NCBI GenBank assembly: GCA_016712035.1
Contig: JADJRT010000005.1
Coordinates: forward strand, 1-64,000
Direction of reading: 5' to 3'
DNA length: 64,000 bases
Source: Flammeovirgaceae bacterium
Lineage (GTDB): Bacteria; Bacteroidota; Bacteroidia; Cytophagales; Cyclobacteriaceae
Below the pieces are notes generated by a model. The model searched no databases. It was not told where the DNA came from and saw only the letters and a program-made list of their open reading frames with translations. Numbering within the stretch: position 1 is the first letter of the stretch; each line of letters starts with the position of its first letter. Shown here in pieces: positions 39,593-49,138 of this stretch. A program made the position numbers and the translations under genes.

Positions 39593-40804
39593 TTAGTTTT
39601 CGAGTATTTCAATCTCAACGCGCACATTGGCCTGAGCCGCAGAATGGTCTACTTCGTAAATGGGCTGCTTACCCCCCCATGCCCTTACTTCCATACGTTT
39701 GGCATCCACACCATTCTCAACCAGGTATTGTTGAATTAACATAGCCCGCTCTTCTGATAATTTTTTGGCAGAACCATGTCCCTCTTTATTATCTCTGGTG
39801 AGAGCGAAAAAGTTTTTACTATCACCCATGGACACGATTTTGCCAGCCGAGTTTCCATTGGTATGCCCATGAATCCGGATCTTATACTTTGGATTTTCCT
39901 GCATCATTTCTAGCAAGCTTCCAACTTCGTAGCGCGATTCGGGTCGCATGATTGCCGCATCTTTATAAAAATAGACATTGAACATAATCGCCTTATCTCC
40001 TTTTTGTAGTCTCACCAACTCAAAGGAAACAGTAAACTGATCGCCATCCAGGCTAACACCATCCGCATCCTGCGGTGAATTGTAATTAATGGGGAGTTGC
40101 ACTTTGCGATAGCCGAACACTTCGCATTCCAAAACCATACTACCCGATTTATTAACGGGCTTCACATTTACGGCATCATTGCCACGATACGTAGCTGACT
40201 TACGATTTTTATTCACAGCATCGGCATCAAAAACATCTACATCGCCAGCCAAGGTATCGCCATCTACTAATGCGGTAATCCGAAATAAAAAGGATTTGGT
40301 ATCAGGATCTTTAACTACAGCCGGTTCAGGTTTCATTTCTTTCGCTATTACAATCTCCTCCTCCTTTTTCACTTCAGCTTCTACCTTCTCCTCCATGCCT
40401 TCTTTAGGAGATGCCTCCAAAACTTCAGCTACCGCCAATTGCTCCATCGCTTCCTTTCGCTCGGCTTCGTTGATTTTAACAACCTGAGGATTCTCGCCTA
40501 GTAATCCCGAATACATCCACGTATCTGAATAGGGTGATTGCTTCTGTAAGCGGATGCATTCGTTAACAGCTGCTTTCCTATCCTCCGTGTGCAGCACATA
40601 AACATAAAAAAGTTTTCTTTTTGGATTCAACTCAAATTGAGCCGGGTAGCCCTGCTTATTTGCATTCTCAGTAAACTCAATCGCATTTCTGGGAACGCCA
40701 AAGGCTCCAATGACAACATACAGAGATTGATCAGTGTGAGGTTTTTCCTGAGCCACTAAAATAAGTGGAAAAATAAAAAGTAGTAGCAATAAAAAACGTT
40801 GCAT
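39593..40804 (-). CDS. OmpA-family outer-membrane protein with SPOR-like N-terminus, copy 2
   Basis: 403 residues with the same layout as its downstream paralogue: signal peptide (FLLLLLFIFPLILVAQ), SPOR-like LYVVIGAFGVPRNAIEFTENA, an acidic Glu/Lys/Val linker, a beta domain, and an OmpA C-terminus (YKIRIHGHTNGNSAGK, LSEERAMLIQQYLVENG, VRVEIEILEN). The tandem pair arose by duplication. It follows pbpC after 15 bases and may be co-transcribed with it, linking wall synthesis to wall tethering. Confidence 0.85.
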   Translation of the reverse strand: MQRFLLLLLFIFPLILVAQEKPHTDQSLYVVIGAFGVPRNAIEFTENANKQGYPAQFELNPKRKLFYVYVLHTEDRKAAVNECIRLQKQSPYSDTWMYSGLLGENPQVVKINEAERKEAMEQLAVAEVLEASPKEGMEEKVEAEVKKEEEIVIAKEMKPEPAVVKDPDTKSFLFRITALVDGDTLAGDVDVFDADAVNKNRKSATYRGNDAVNVKPVNKSGSMVLECEVFGYRKVQLPINYNSPQDADGVSLDGDQFTVSFELVRLQKGDKAIMFNVYFYKDAAIMRPESRYEVGSLLEMMQENPKYKIRIHGHTNGNSAGKIVSMGDSKNFFALTRDNKEGHGSAKKLSEERAMLIQQYLVENGVDAKRMEVRAWGGKQPIYEVDHSAAQANVRVEIEILEN

Positions 40805-40819
40805 AGTAATATGATTAGG

Positions 40820-43321
40820 TTAGATATCGGTAGTCAAAAAAATAAACCATGTAGCTGAAAAAATCTTAGTGCAGCTCCAAATCCGTGATGAAGGTAGCAA
40901 TATTTTACCAGAGTCAAAATATTTTGATCCAGTTGAAAGTTCCCTATTTCTCCTTACTCCCTTTCCATTCCCTTGCACCACGCTAAATTTCGTTTGTAGG
41001 GTAATACCTTGCTCATCCACCAAGGTTAATGTATGTTGCCCGGCATCTGTGGTTACGGCAAGGCGGTGTGTTCCTTTCGTTACTCCAATATACGTTCCGT
41101 CCACATGCCAGAATACTGAAACCCCCGACTGCCGATGCGTTGCCTCAAATAATACGCTACTTAATTGTCCGGTTAATGTTTTGGGTATAAAGATTCTTGC
41201 ATTGGGTGTTGGATAAATTAAATCTAAGGTTGCTACCGTGGCCGGATTCACACAATCTTTTCTAAAAGCAGGCAATGATTTATAACTCAGATTTTTTGAT
41301 TTATAGTAGAATTCCTGAACGGGTGGTAATACAAACCAGGAAACTGATTTCATATTACTGATGGATTCGCAATTGGCATGAACACGGTACTTACCATCAG
41401 CAGAAAGATTTATTACCCGATGGTAACTACACGGTGGACTTTGCAATCCCGCTAAGGGGATATTAATTGTCTCTGTATACTCGCACCATTCAGTTGAACG
41501 CATGCCACTGCGCGTACAAGTTTCCACTGCTGTTAATTCTGTTCGTGGCTCTTCAAACCAGCTATTGCCGGGCAGCTGCGAGAAAATATCAAACATGATC
41601 GGTGCTGCAGATTCCGTTCCGGTAAGACCAGGCCTACCTTCACCATCAGCATTGCCAACCCACACACCCACCGCGTACTCACCATTTACACCTACGGCCC
41701 AGCCATCGCGCAAGCCATGACTGGTTCCAGTTTTCCAGGCAATTTTTTTTGAACTGTTGAACATTCTCCAACCCGTTTCCTCCCCCGGCCTATAGACTTC
41801 CTTCAATACATCAAAGGTTAAGTAAATGGAAGCAGCGCTTAACCAAGAACTCTCGTCTGGATCTATTCTTGTAATGGAATCGGCTGACAAATAGATGGGT
41901 GAATGAAAATCACCTTTGTCGTATCGGTTCTTTCCGGGTATCTTAAAAAAATTATTAAGTGTACGTGCCATAGAAGCATAGGCCCCCGTAATATCCCATA
42001 GCGTGCCCTCGGCTCCTCCCAGAATTAATGACAACCCATAATGATCGGGTGAATTGTTGAGCGTGGTGATCTTAATATTTTTTAGTAGTTCATAAAATTT
42101 TTCATATCGAAAATCCCTTAACTCGTATACGGCAGGAATATTTAATGACCGGATTAACGCCTGATCAGCAGGAACTGCCCCATCGTGTTGTTTGGTAAAA
42201 TTTTTAGGCGAGAAACCATTAATGAGTGTAGGGATATCAGGTTGCAAAGTATGAGGCAAGATTTTTCCTTCGTCTAATAAAGCCGCATATAAAAATGGTT
42301 TAAGTATGCTCCCTGTACTTCTGGGTGCCTGAATAATATCCACTTGCTCGCCATGTTCGCGTCCGGCTACTGTATTACCTACGTACGCCAACACACGTCC
42401 GGTGTTAACTTCCATTACCAATGCCGCTACGTTAAATACCTGGTTTCCTTTTAAGGTCTGATGATGCTCGGCTACAATCTGATTAACGCGTTCTTGCATA
42501 GCAAGCGAAAGAGTTGATCGAATTTGGGTTTGAGCAAGTCCTTTCTTAATTGAATGAGTAAGCAAATGAAAGGCACTGCGAGGCAGTGGCAATGGATTTT
42601 CAGGAATAGTTTCAGAGACAGAAAGCTCAAACGTGAGCGCATCAATAATTTCTGCATCCATCATTCTCTTTAACAAGCGGTCGCGTTTGACCTTTAATTG
42701 ATCCCGATTCCTTCCGGGATGAATGAGCGATGGATTGTTTGGCAGTACCGCCAGCAGTGCGGCTTCCGACCAACTAAGGTCTGCGGCATCACGACCAAAA
42801 TAACGCCAACAAGCGGCTTCAATCCCCACTACATTTCCACCAAAAGGCGCATGTGCCGAATAGAGTGAAAGAATTTCGTCCTTCGAGTGTCGCCACTCCA
42901 GTCGGGTAGCAAGAACAATTTCAATAATCTTCTCAAAGAAAGTGCGCGCTTTATCTTTTCGGGCAAGTCGAATTACTTGCATCGTGAGTGTGCTCCCTCC
43001 GCTAATAATTCTACCGGCTTTAATGTTTTGTTGTGTGGCTCGTGCAAGCGATCGTATATCTGCACCAACATGTTGATAAAATCGTTTATCCTCAAATAAT
43101 ATAATAGCTGCCTTAAATTTATCCGGAACAGTATTTCCTTCCGGGAACCGCCACTGCCCATCATTCGCGATCGTGGCACCTAACAATTTACCTTCGCGAT
43201 CTTCTAATACCGTGGAATAAGAATTCTCAAAGATTATATTGGGCAGGCTGAAATAATAAGCTATTACAATAAGAAATAGGGTAAGAAAGTAAAAACGATA
43301 TCTGATAGCGATTGCCTTCAT
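40820..43321 (-). CDS. pbpC: Penicillin-binding protein 1C
   Basis: Bifunctional peptidoglycan synthase in the inner membrane. N-terminal helix, then glycosyltransferase family 51 (LFEDKRFYQHVGADI with the catalytic Glu, GGSTLTMQVIRLARK, AAWR-like AACWRYFGR), transpeptidase (active-site Ser in RSTGSILKP, KTGTSHGLRDGWAVG) and the PBP1C C-terminal domain (GVSVFWHVDGTYIG). As written it has 833 residues with an odd tail (RVRRNREL onward); one extra base after GNGK would stop it at TAG 40944 after ~792 residues, nearer the family length. It overlaps the upstream gene by 4 bases (ATGA). An alpha-2-macroglobulin gene, often paired with pbpC, is not adjacent. Confidence 0.9.
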   Translation of the reverse strand: MKAIAIRYRFYFLTLFLIVIAYYFSLPNIIFENSYSTVLEDREGKLLGATIANDGQWRFPEGNTVPDKFKAAIILFEDKRFYQHVGADIRSLARATQQNIKAGRIISGGSTLTMQVIRLARKDKARTFFEKIIEIVLATRLEWRHSKDEILSLYSAHAPFGGNVVGIEAACWRYFGRDAADLSWSEAALLAVLPNNPSLIHPGRNRDQLKVKRDRLLKRMMDAEIIDALTFELSVSETIPENPLPLPRSAFHLLTHSIKKGLAQTQIRSTLSLAMQERVNQIVAEHHQTLKGNQVFNVAALVMEVNTGRVLAYVGNTVAGREHGEQVDIIQAPRSTGSILKPFLYAALLDEGKILPHTLQPDIPTLINGFSPKNFTKQHDGAVPADQALIRSLNIPAVYELRDFRYEKFYELLKNIKITTLNNSPDHYGLSLILGGAEGTLWDITGAYASMARTLNNFFKIPGKNRYDKGDFHSPIYLSADSITRIDPDESSWLSAASIYLTFDVLKEVYRPGEETGWRMFNSSKKIAWKTGTSHGLRDGWAVGVNGEYAVGVWVGNADGEGRPGLTGTESAAPIMFDIFSQLPGNSWFEEPRTELTAVETCTRSGMRSTEWCEYTETINIPLAGLQSPPCSYHRVINLSADGKYRVHANCESISNMKSVSWFVLPPVQEFYYKSKNLSYKSLPAFRKDCVNPATVATLDLIYPTPNARIFIPKTLTGQLSSVLFEATHRQSGVSVFWHVDGTYIGVTKGTHRLAVTTDAGQHTLTLVDEQGITLQTKFSVVQGNGKGVRRNRELSTGSKYFDSGKILLPSSRIWSCTKIFSATWFIFLTTDI

Positions 43322-43983
43322 CTATCTACCTTGCTTATACTTTCACCTTCATTCAATCTAAACCACTCCGTTTCAGAGTGTGCAGGAGTTTCTTTCGTTA
43401 GGGCCTCTGCTACTTTCTCGCGAGCTCGTTTCATGGCGGAACTTACCATCGCGTGTTCAATCACCTCATCCTCCTTCATACCCAGCTTTTCCATCATGCC
43501 AACAATATTCTTAGAGTCAAAGATTTCAAAACAAGGATCATCCAATGACGAGCAAAAGGTAATCGAACATTGTGGGAACGTGGTGTTCAACTTTTGAACA
43601 ACTAAATTTTCTTTAGCCGGTAAAGGATAATGTCCTGCGAAAAAAAAGGAAACCTTAGTACACGGATTAAGCTTCTTGATTAAATCAATCCATGAAGATG
43701 AACGTATTTGATTTGCATCGGCTAAAAAAACAACTTTATCCTGTTGTGGCGCTTCGCCTATCAAGTCAGGGCCAAGTTTATAGTAAGGTACTTTTGAGTC
43801 TGACAAAAATAATTCTATCTCGGTTTGAGTCTCTTCAAAAAAGCAAAAGACAATAGGAGTTTCGTTTCGAGTAATGACTTTAAGGGTTTCGGTGATCATA
43901 CCTCGCCACGCCATGGTTTTCGATTTCCAAACCCAATCGGAATAAACTGGCTTATCAGATTTAAGGAAAGAAAATAAGCCCAT
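43318..43983 (-). CDS. SecA-related fragment protein, function unknown
   Basis: 221 residues, no signal peptide. The segment MMEKLGMKEDEVIEHAMVSS, followed by AMKRAREKV, matches the SecA stretch after its second nucleotide-binding fold (GMxEGEVIxHxMIxxSIxRAQ), and TLKVITRNETPIVFCFFEET resembles the start of that fold. The preprotein-binding, DEAD-motor and helical-wing parts of SecA are missing, so it cannot be a translocase. Conserved small SecA-like proteins of this sort are known to occur in Bacteroidota annotation; their role is not. It overlaps pbpC by 4 bases and the ArsC-like gene by 1, so all three form one operon. Homology is inferred from motifs only. Confidence 0.6.
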   Translation of the reverse strand: MGLFSFLKSDKPVYSDWVWKSKTMAWRGMITETLKVITRNETPIVFCFFEETQTEIELFLSDSKVPYYKLGPDLIGEAPQQDKVVFLADANQIRSSSWIDLIKKLNPCTKVSFFFAGHYPLPAKENLVVQKLNTTFPQCSITFCSSLDDPCFEIFDSKNIVGMMEKLGMKEDEVIEHAMVSSAMKRAREKVAEALTKETPAHSETEWFRLNEGESISKVDR

Positions 43984-44333
43984 TACTTCCTCAGTTTTTT
44001 AGTGTACTCCACTTCATCAAAGCCAAGTAAAATTACTTTCCCTTTATTTTCGATCAGGGGTCTCTTAATTACACTCGTTTTTTCAACCATCAGATCAATA
44101 GCTGCTTTTTCAGAAGTTATTTTCCTTTGAACCGCCTCATCCAACTGGCGCCAGGTGGTGCCGCGCTTGTTAACCAAACTCTCCCACCCTACTTGCTTGC
44201 TCCATTCTGCCAGCTTTGCTTTGGTGATTCCAGATTTCTTATAATCATGAAATTCAAACTCCATAGAGTGCTTCTTCAACCAATCAACTGCAGACTTAAC
44301 TGTGTTGCAATTTTTTATTCCGTAAACAATCAT
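43983..44333 (-). CDS. ArsC/Spx family protein (YffB-like)
   Basis: 116 residues with a thioredoxin fold: the start MIVYGIKNCNTVKSAVDWLK carries the single N-terminal Cys of the family, and RPLIENKGKVILLGFDEVEY is the C-terminal ArsC motif. A WESLVNKRGTTWRQL stretch is typical of YffB-like members, which lack proven arsenate reductase activity. No arsenic genes are nearby. First gene of the operon with the SecA-like gene and pbpC, with a 1-base overlap (TAATG). Confidence 0.85.
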   Translation of the reverse strand: MIVYGIKNCNTVKSAVDWLKKHSMEFEFHDYKKSGITKAKLAEWSKQVGWESLVNKRGTTWRQLDEAVQRKITSEKAAIDLMVEKTSVIKRPLIENKGKVILLGFDEVEYTKKLRK

Positions 44334-44369
44334 AATCTTACAAAGTTAAATTTTGTTATGTTAATAATG

Positions 44370-45283
44370 CTAATACCATTCAAAACGCTCCTTAATAATT
44401 TTATTCTTTTCAATCTTTAAATAATCTAAAAATGCACGCCCTATGGGCGAGAATTTCTTTTCCTTCAACCAAACCAAATTCCAGGTTGATTTAATTGGAA
44501 ATCCCTTAACAGGAATAATTTGAAGATCTCGATTTGTTAATTCGTTTTTAATTCCAATTAAAGGCATAATGGAACATCCCAAGCCTGCGATTACCGCCTG
44601 TTTAACGGCTTCATTAGTTGTAAGCTCCATTTTTTTTCTTACCGGCAAACGATTTTGTTCAATAAATTTTTCCATTACGTGTCGGGTGCCTGATCCAGGC
44701 TCTCGATAAATTAAAGGTAACTGCTTAAAAATAGATTTATCCTGAACTCCTTTTGAAATCTTTACATCCATGTTGGCTACCAAAAACAATTTGTTCTGTA
44801 TTAATTCAACAGAATCAATTTTCAACTTTTCGGGTAATACTGATACCAATGAAAAATCAACTTCATTTCGTTCTAAACTTTTGATCACCTTGGCTTTATT
44901 AGTAACATCCAAAATAAGTTCAACCCCGGGTGAGCTTTTAAAAAATCAGCTAAGAAATAAGGCATCACATATTTTCCTGTTGATACAGCCGAAATTTTTA
45001 GTCGCCCGGCCAATTGACCTTTGTGGGCTACCGTTTTATAATTAATAGCATTAACCTGATTCAAAATATTCTCTGCTGTTTCGGCAATCTCTTTTCCAAA
45101 GTCAGTGACAAACAATTTTCTGCCAATCACCTCTGTTAATGGTATTTCAAACTGGTCTTGAAAATTTCTTAGTTGAATAGAAACAGCCGGCTGTGTTAAG
45201 TTAAGTTCATCGGCTGCCTTGGTGATGCTTTGCAGTTGGGTGACTTTAAGAAATATCTGTAATTGATTTAATGTGTAATTCAT
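44370..45283 (-). CDS. LysR-family transcription regulator (frame broken)
   Basis: 304 residues once one G is restored in the C-run 44924-44927. N-terminal winged helix (MNYTLNQLQIFLKVTQLQS, ITKAADELNLTQPAVSIQLR) and a two-lobe effector domain (KISAVSTGKYVMPYFLADFLK, GSGTRHVMEKFI, GLGCSIMPLIGI). The N-terminus is close to CbbR/CmpR-like LysR proteins that respond to carbon status. It is divergent from the isocitrate dehydrogenase gene across 92 bases and near a bicarbonate transporter, so these are its likely targets. Confidence 0.9.
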
Positions 45284-45375
45284 AAATATATTTTATGCAT
45301 ATCATTACAAATATATATAAAAATATATGCTTAGCTATCTCGACTTTTGCCCCGTAACCAAACAAAATATTTAAC
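45284..45375. promoter_or_regulatory. Divergent LysR / isocitrate dehydrogenase control region
   Basis: Very AT-rich 92 bases between divergent genes. It contains GCATAT (45297-45302) and ATATGC (45325-45330) as inverted arms, and ATAA...TTAT elements near the LysR start, of the type LysR proteins bind. A near-match to the -7 box (GACTTTTG) lies at about 45342-45349. Operator identity is inferred. Confidence 0.4.
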
Positions 45376-46811
45376 ATGACAAACATAACCGTAGCAAAAG
45401 GCGATGGCATTGGCCCCGAAATTATGGATGCCACCCTGTCAATTATTTTGGCAGCCGGTGCCAACATTAATATTGAAGAAATTGAAGTTGGTGAGAAGGT
45501 TTATTTAGCGGGCAACACGGCAGGGATTGCAAAAGAATCTTGGGATGTTATCCGGAAAACAAAATATTTCTTAAGGCTCCTATTACAACACCACAAGGAG
45601 GGGGCTATAAAAGTCTTAACGTAACAACACGCAAATTTCTCGGACTCTATTCAAATGTTCGTCCTTGCATGAGTTTACATCCCTTTGTAAAGACGAAGCA
45701 TCCAACCATGGATTTGGTTATCGTAAGAGAAAATGAAGAAGATTTATATGCTGGCATTGAACATCAGCAAACAGACGAGGTGGTACAATGCCTTAAACTT
45801 ATAAGCAGACCAGGCTGCGAAAAAATTGTTCGCTATGCATTTGAATATGCGCGCCAATACGGGCGAAAGAAGGTAACCTGCTTTACCAAAGACAATATCA
45901 TGAAACAAACCGATGGTCTCTTCCATCAGGTGTTTGATGAAATTGCCAAAGAATATACAGATATAGAAAATGAGCATTGGATAATCGATATCGGTGCTGC
46001 AAAAATGGCCGATACCCCAGAGGTATTTGATGTAATTGTTATGCCTAATTTATATGGTGATATTTTATCAGATGTAGCTGCACAAATTGCAGGTTCGGTT
46101 GGGCTTGCAGGTTCGGCTAATATTGGCGAGGAGTGTGCGATGTTTGAGGCAATTCATGGCTCAGCACCGCGCAGAGCTGGACAAAATATGGCTAATCCAT
46201 CGGGGCTATTACAAGGTGCCATCATGATGTTGACACACATTGGGCAAAGTGATATAGCCGAGAAAGTTCAAAACGCCTGGCTAAAAACAATCGAGGAAGG
46301 AACGCATACCTATGATATTTTTAAAGAAGGTGTAAGCTCAAAAAAGGTTGGAACAAAGGAATTTGCACAAGCCGTAGTAGCCAATCTTGGTACGAAGCCT
46401 GCAACACTCAAAGCTGTTTCTTACTCAAAAGACAAAGTACTTACCCTTCCTAAATACAAAAGAAAACCTGCTGGTAAGAAAGATCTGGTGGGCGTTGATT
46501 TATTTGTGCATTGGCGTGGCACTAACCCAGATGAGCTTGCCCGCGTATTGCAAGGAATTGAAACCCATGAGGTAAAGCTCTCTATGATAACTAACCGAGG
46601 TATAAAGGTTTGGCCTGATGGATTTGAAGAAACGTTTTGCACGGATCATTGGCGTTGCCGATTTAAACCAACTAAAGCCGACACCATCCATAAAGCACAT
46701 ATAATCGATCTGCTTTCTCAGTGTAATGTGAAAGATATTGACATAATCAAAACAGAAAATCTGTACTCGTTTGATGGTAAACAAGCTTACTCGTTAGGAC
46801 AAGGCCAATAA
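45376..46811 (+). CDS. icd: NADP(+)/NAD(+) isocitrate dehydrogenase, C-terminally extended type (frame broken)
   Basis: TCA-cycle oxidative decarboxylation of isocitrate. Motifs: AKGDGIGPEIM, KAPITTPQGGGYKSLNV, YSNVRPCMSLHP, VRENEEDLYAGIEH, NLYGDILSDVAAQIAGSVGLAGS, FEAIHGSAPRRAGQNMANPSG. About 140 extra residues after position ~335 place it with the Thermus-type enzymes of ~480-500 residues. The frame breaks at AAAA 45561-45564; one more A gives KTKIFLKAPITTP and 478 residues. Divergent from the LysR gene and followed after 24 bases by a small gene. Confidence 0.92.
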
Positions 46812-46835
46812 TCACATTAAATAAATTATACAACT

Positions 46836-47093
46836 ATGGATAAAACACACGAATACCAGTTAATACTTGGAGAATTTTCAGCCTCGGATGCAAGCCAAAT
46901 ACTGTTGGAAATTATTAACAACAAAATAAATTATCACAATCGTCAAATCTTTTCAATAAGTGAGCGATTTAATGGCGATGTGTCTCATTCTGAAAAACGT
47001 ATTAAAGCGCTTCTAAAAACTTCAAACTCACTCAAAAAGATTCTGATTGCAGCTGAAAAAAAGGGTATGCTGTACAGATTGATTGTCCGATAA
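46836..47093 (+). CDS. Small conserved protein between icd and sbtA
   Basis: 85 residues, soluble, mixed alpha/beta: YQLILGEFSASDASQILLEI, then a basic helix-rich second half (HSEKRIKALLKTSNSLKKIL). It resembles small Bacteroidota unknowns with an ERFNGDVSHSEKRI-like motif. It is not recognisably a PII-like SbtB, which usually pairs with SbtA, as the glycine-rich loops are missing. It is within the run icd, this gene, sbtA (58 bases), terC. Confidence 0.65.
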   Translation: MDKTHEYQLILGEFSASDASQILLEIINNKINYHNRQIFSISERFNGDVSHSEKRIKALLKTSNSLKKILIAAEKKGMLYRLIVR

Positions 47094-47150
47094 AAATTAA
47101 GATAAAAACTGTAAAGAAGTAAATCAAAAATCGATTTATACTGCCCTCTT

Positions 47151-48113
47151 ATGGATACCACGCTTCTCCTTGACAATCTAACTAATCCAGCCCTTTTATT
47201 TTTTGTATTAGGAATCCTTGCCGTTCGGTTAAAAAGTGATTTAGCTATTCCGGAAAATTCATCAAAGTTTATATCTCTCTATCTGTTATTTTCGATAGGG
47301 TTTAAGGGAGGGCAGGAGTTAGCTCATAGCCAGTTTGACTTATCCATTGTTTGGGCAATACTATTCGGTGTATTAGTTGCATGCGTCATTCCAATGTACA
47401 CCTTCTTTATACTCAAAAGAAAATTAGAAATAGAAAGTGCTGGCGCAGTAGCCGCAGCCTACGGCTCTGTGAGTGCAGTTACCTTTGTTACGGCAGTAAC
47501 ATTTCTTGAAATCCAAAATATCACCTACAGTGGACACATGGTTGCGGTAATGGCGTTAATGGAGGCACCCGCAATTGTAATTGGCGTAATGCTCATTAGA
47601 TTATATAGCAAAAAGGAAGATGGCTTGCCAAAAATGCGCAAGGTTATCGGCCATTCATTCGTAAACGGTAGTGTGCTTCTCATATTAGGTAGCTTGATAA
47701 TCGGTTTATTAGCTAGCGAAGAACAAGCCCTGGGTATTAGGCCCTTTACCACAGATATCTTTAAAGGATTTCTTGCCATCTTTCTCTTAGACATGGGCAT
47801 TGTAAGCGGTAGAAAACTAAATGATTTTTTTAAAAATGGAAAATCCTTGGTAATGTTTGCTATCATTGTTCCACTAGTTAATGGATGCCTTGTCGCTATG
47901 CTGAGCGGCCTTATTACAGACAATACCGGAGATCGGTTCATGCTCTCTATATTAGCCGCCAGCGCATCATACATAGCGGTGCCTGCCGCCATGAAAATTG
48001 CAGCCCCAAAAGCTAACCCAGGAATATTTTTGCCCATGGCACTTGCCATCACATTTCCTGTGAATATCACGATTGGGTTACCTTTGTATTTATCTATCGT
48101 TAAACCTTCTTGA
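47151..48113 (+). CDS. sbtA: Sodium-dependent bicarbonate transporter, SbtA family
   Basis: 320 residues, about ten helices, in two inverted halves. Family motifs include LLFSIGFKGGQEL in helix 2-3, AAYGSVSAVTFVTAVTFLE, GHMVAVMALMEAPAIVIGVML, FLLDMGIVSGRKL and SASYIAVPAAMKIAAPKANPG. SbtA proteins import HCO3- with Na+; they are best known from cyanobacteria but homologues are frequent in heterotrophs, where they may feed carboxylation reactions. It follows icd and a small gene, and precedes terC by 19 bases; all may answer to the LysR regulator. Intact. Confidence 0.9.
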   Translation: MDTTLLLDNLTNPALLFFVLGILAVRLKSDLAIPENSSKFISLYLLFSIGFKGGQELAHSQFDLSIVWAILFGVLVACVIPMYTFFILKRKLEIESAGAVAAAYGSVSAVTFVTAVTFLEIQNITYSGHMVAVMALMEAPAIVIGVMLIRLYSKKEDGLPKMRKVIGHSFVNGSVLLILGSLIIGLLASEEQALGIRPFTTDIFKGFLAIFLLDMGIVSGRKLNDFFKNGKSLVMFAIIVPLVNGCLVAMLSGLITDNTGDRFMLSILAASASYIAVPAAMKIAAPKANPGIFLPMALAITFPVNITIGLPLYLSIVKPS

Positions 48114-48132
48114 AATAAACTAATATACGGCC

Positions 48133-49072
48133 ATGGATCAAACTACACTTTGGATTGGATTTAATGTATTTGTGCTTTTGATGTTGGCTCTCGATCTTGG
48201 AGTCTTTCATAGAAAATCTAGTGAGGTTAAAGTTAAGGAGGCATTGATATGGACGTGCATATGGGTTTTTATGGCCTTCCTATTCAACGTATTCATCTAT
48301 TACCAGATGGGTCAGGGAAAAGCTTTCGAATTTTTTACCGGCTACCTCATAGAGAAATCATTAAGCGTTGATAACATTTTTGTAATCATCCTGATATTCT
48401 CCTATTTCAACGTCCCTTCATCCTACCAGCATAAAGTTTTGTTTTGGGGTATTTTGGGAGCGTTGATTTTACGGGTTGCATTTATTCTGGCCGGAGTTGA
48501 ACTTATCCATAAATTCCACTGGCTCATTTATATCTTTGGAGCCTTTCTTGTATACACGGGAATTAAAATCGTTACGCAGGGTGATGTTAAGTTAGACCCC
48601 GATAAAAACCCACTTGTTAAGTTGGTTCGAAAAATCTTTCCGGTAACCGAACATTTTGAAGGTGATAAGTTTTTTTGTTAAAAGAGATCATAAACTTTGG
48701 GCAACACCGCTCTTTATTGTTGTGGTGGTTATCGAGGCCACTGATTTAATCTTTGCTGTGGATAGCATTCCGGCAATTTTATCCATTTCCGATGATGCAT
48801 TTATCGTTTACACATCAAACGTATTTGCCATACTTGGTTTGCGATCGTTATACTTTGCGCTGGCAGGAATTGAGAAATATTTTGTGTATCTCAAATATGG
48901 TTTGTCTGCAATTTTAGTGTTTATCGGTGCTAAAATGTGTTTGGCTGATCTGATAAAGATACCGATTGAAGTTTCGCTGGCCTTTATAGTATTAACATTG
49001 GCGATGGCCGTGTTGGCATCTATGGCATTGCAGCCTAAGGGAGAAGGACCTGGTAATTCTCCCCCAAAATAA
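48133..49072 (+). CDS. TerC-family membrane protein, Alx type (frame broken)
   Basis: About 312 residues, nine helices. Motifs: LALDLGVFHR, IEKSLSVDNIFVIILIFSYF and the second-repeat VVIEATDLIFAVDSIPAIL, each with the acidic membrane residues thought to bind Mn2+ or other cations; HKVLFWGILGALILR links them. The frame breaks at the T-run 48670-48676; removing one T joins EGDKFFVKRDHKLWATP. Alx/TerC proteins export Mn2+ or support secreted-protein metalation. Tail after the last helix is short. Converges on the efflux operon. Confidence 0.9.
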
Positions 49073-49138
49073 ACTGATTAAAAAAAGATGCGACTTAATT
49101 GACATGGGTTATTGAAATTTTAATAAACTGTCAAACGC

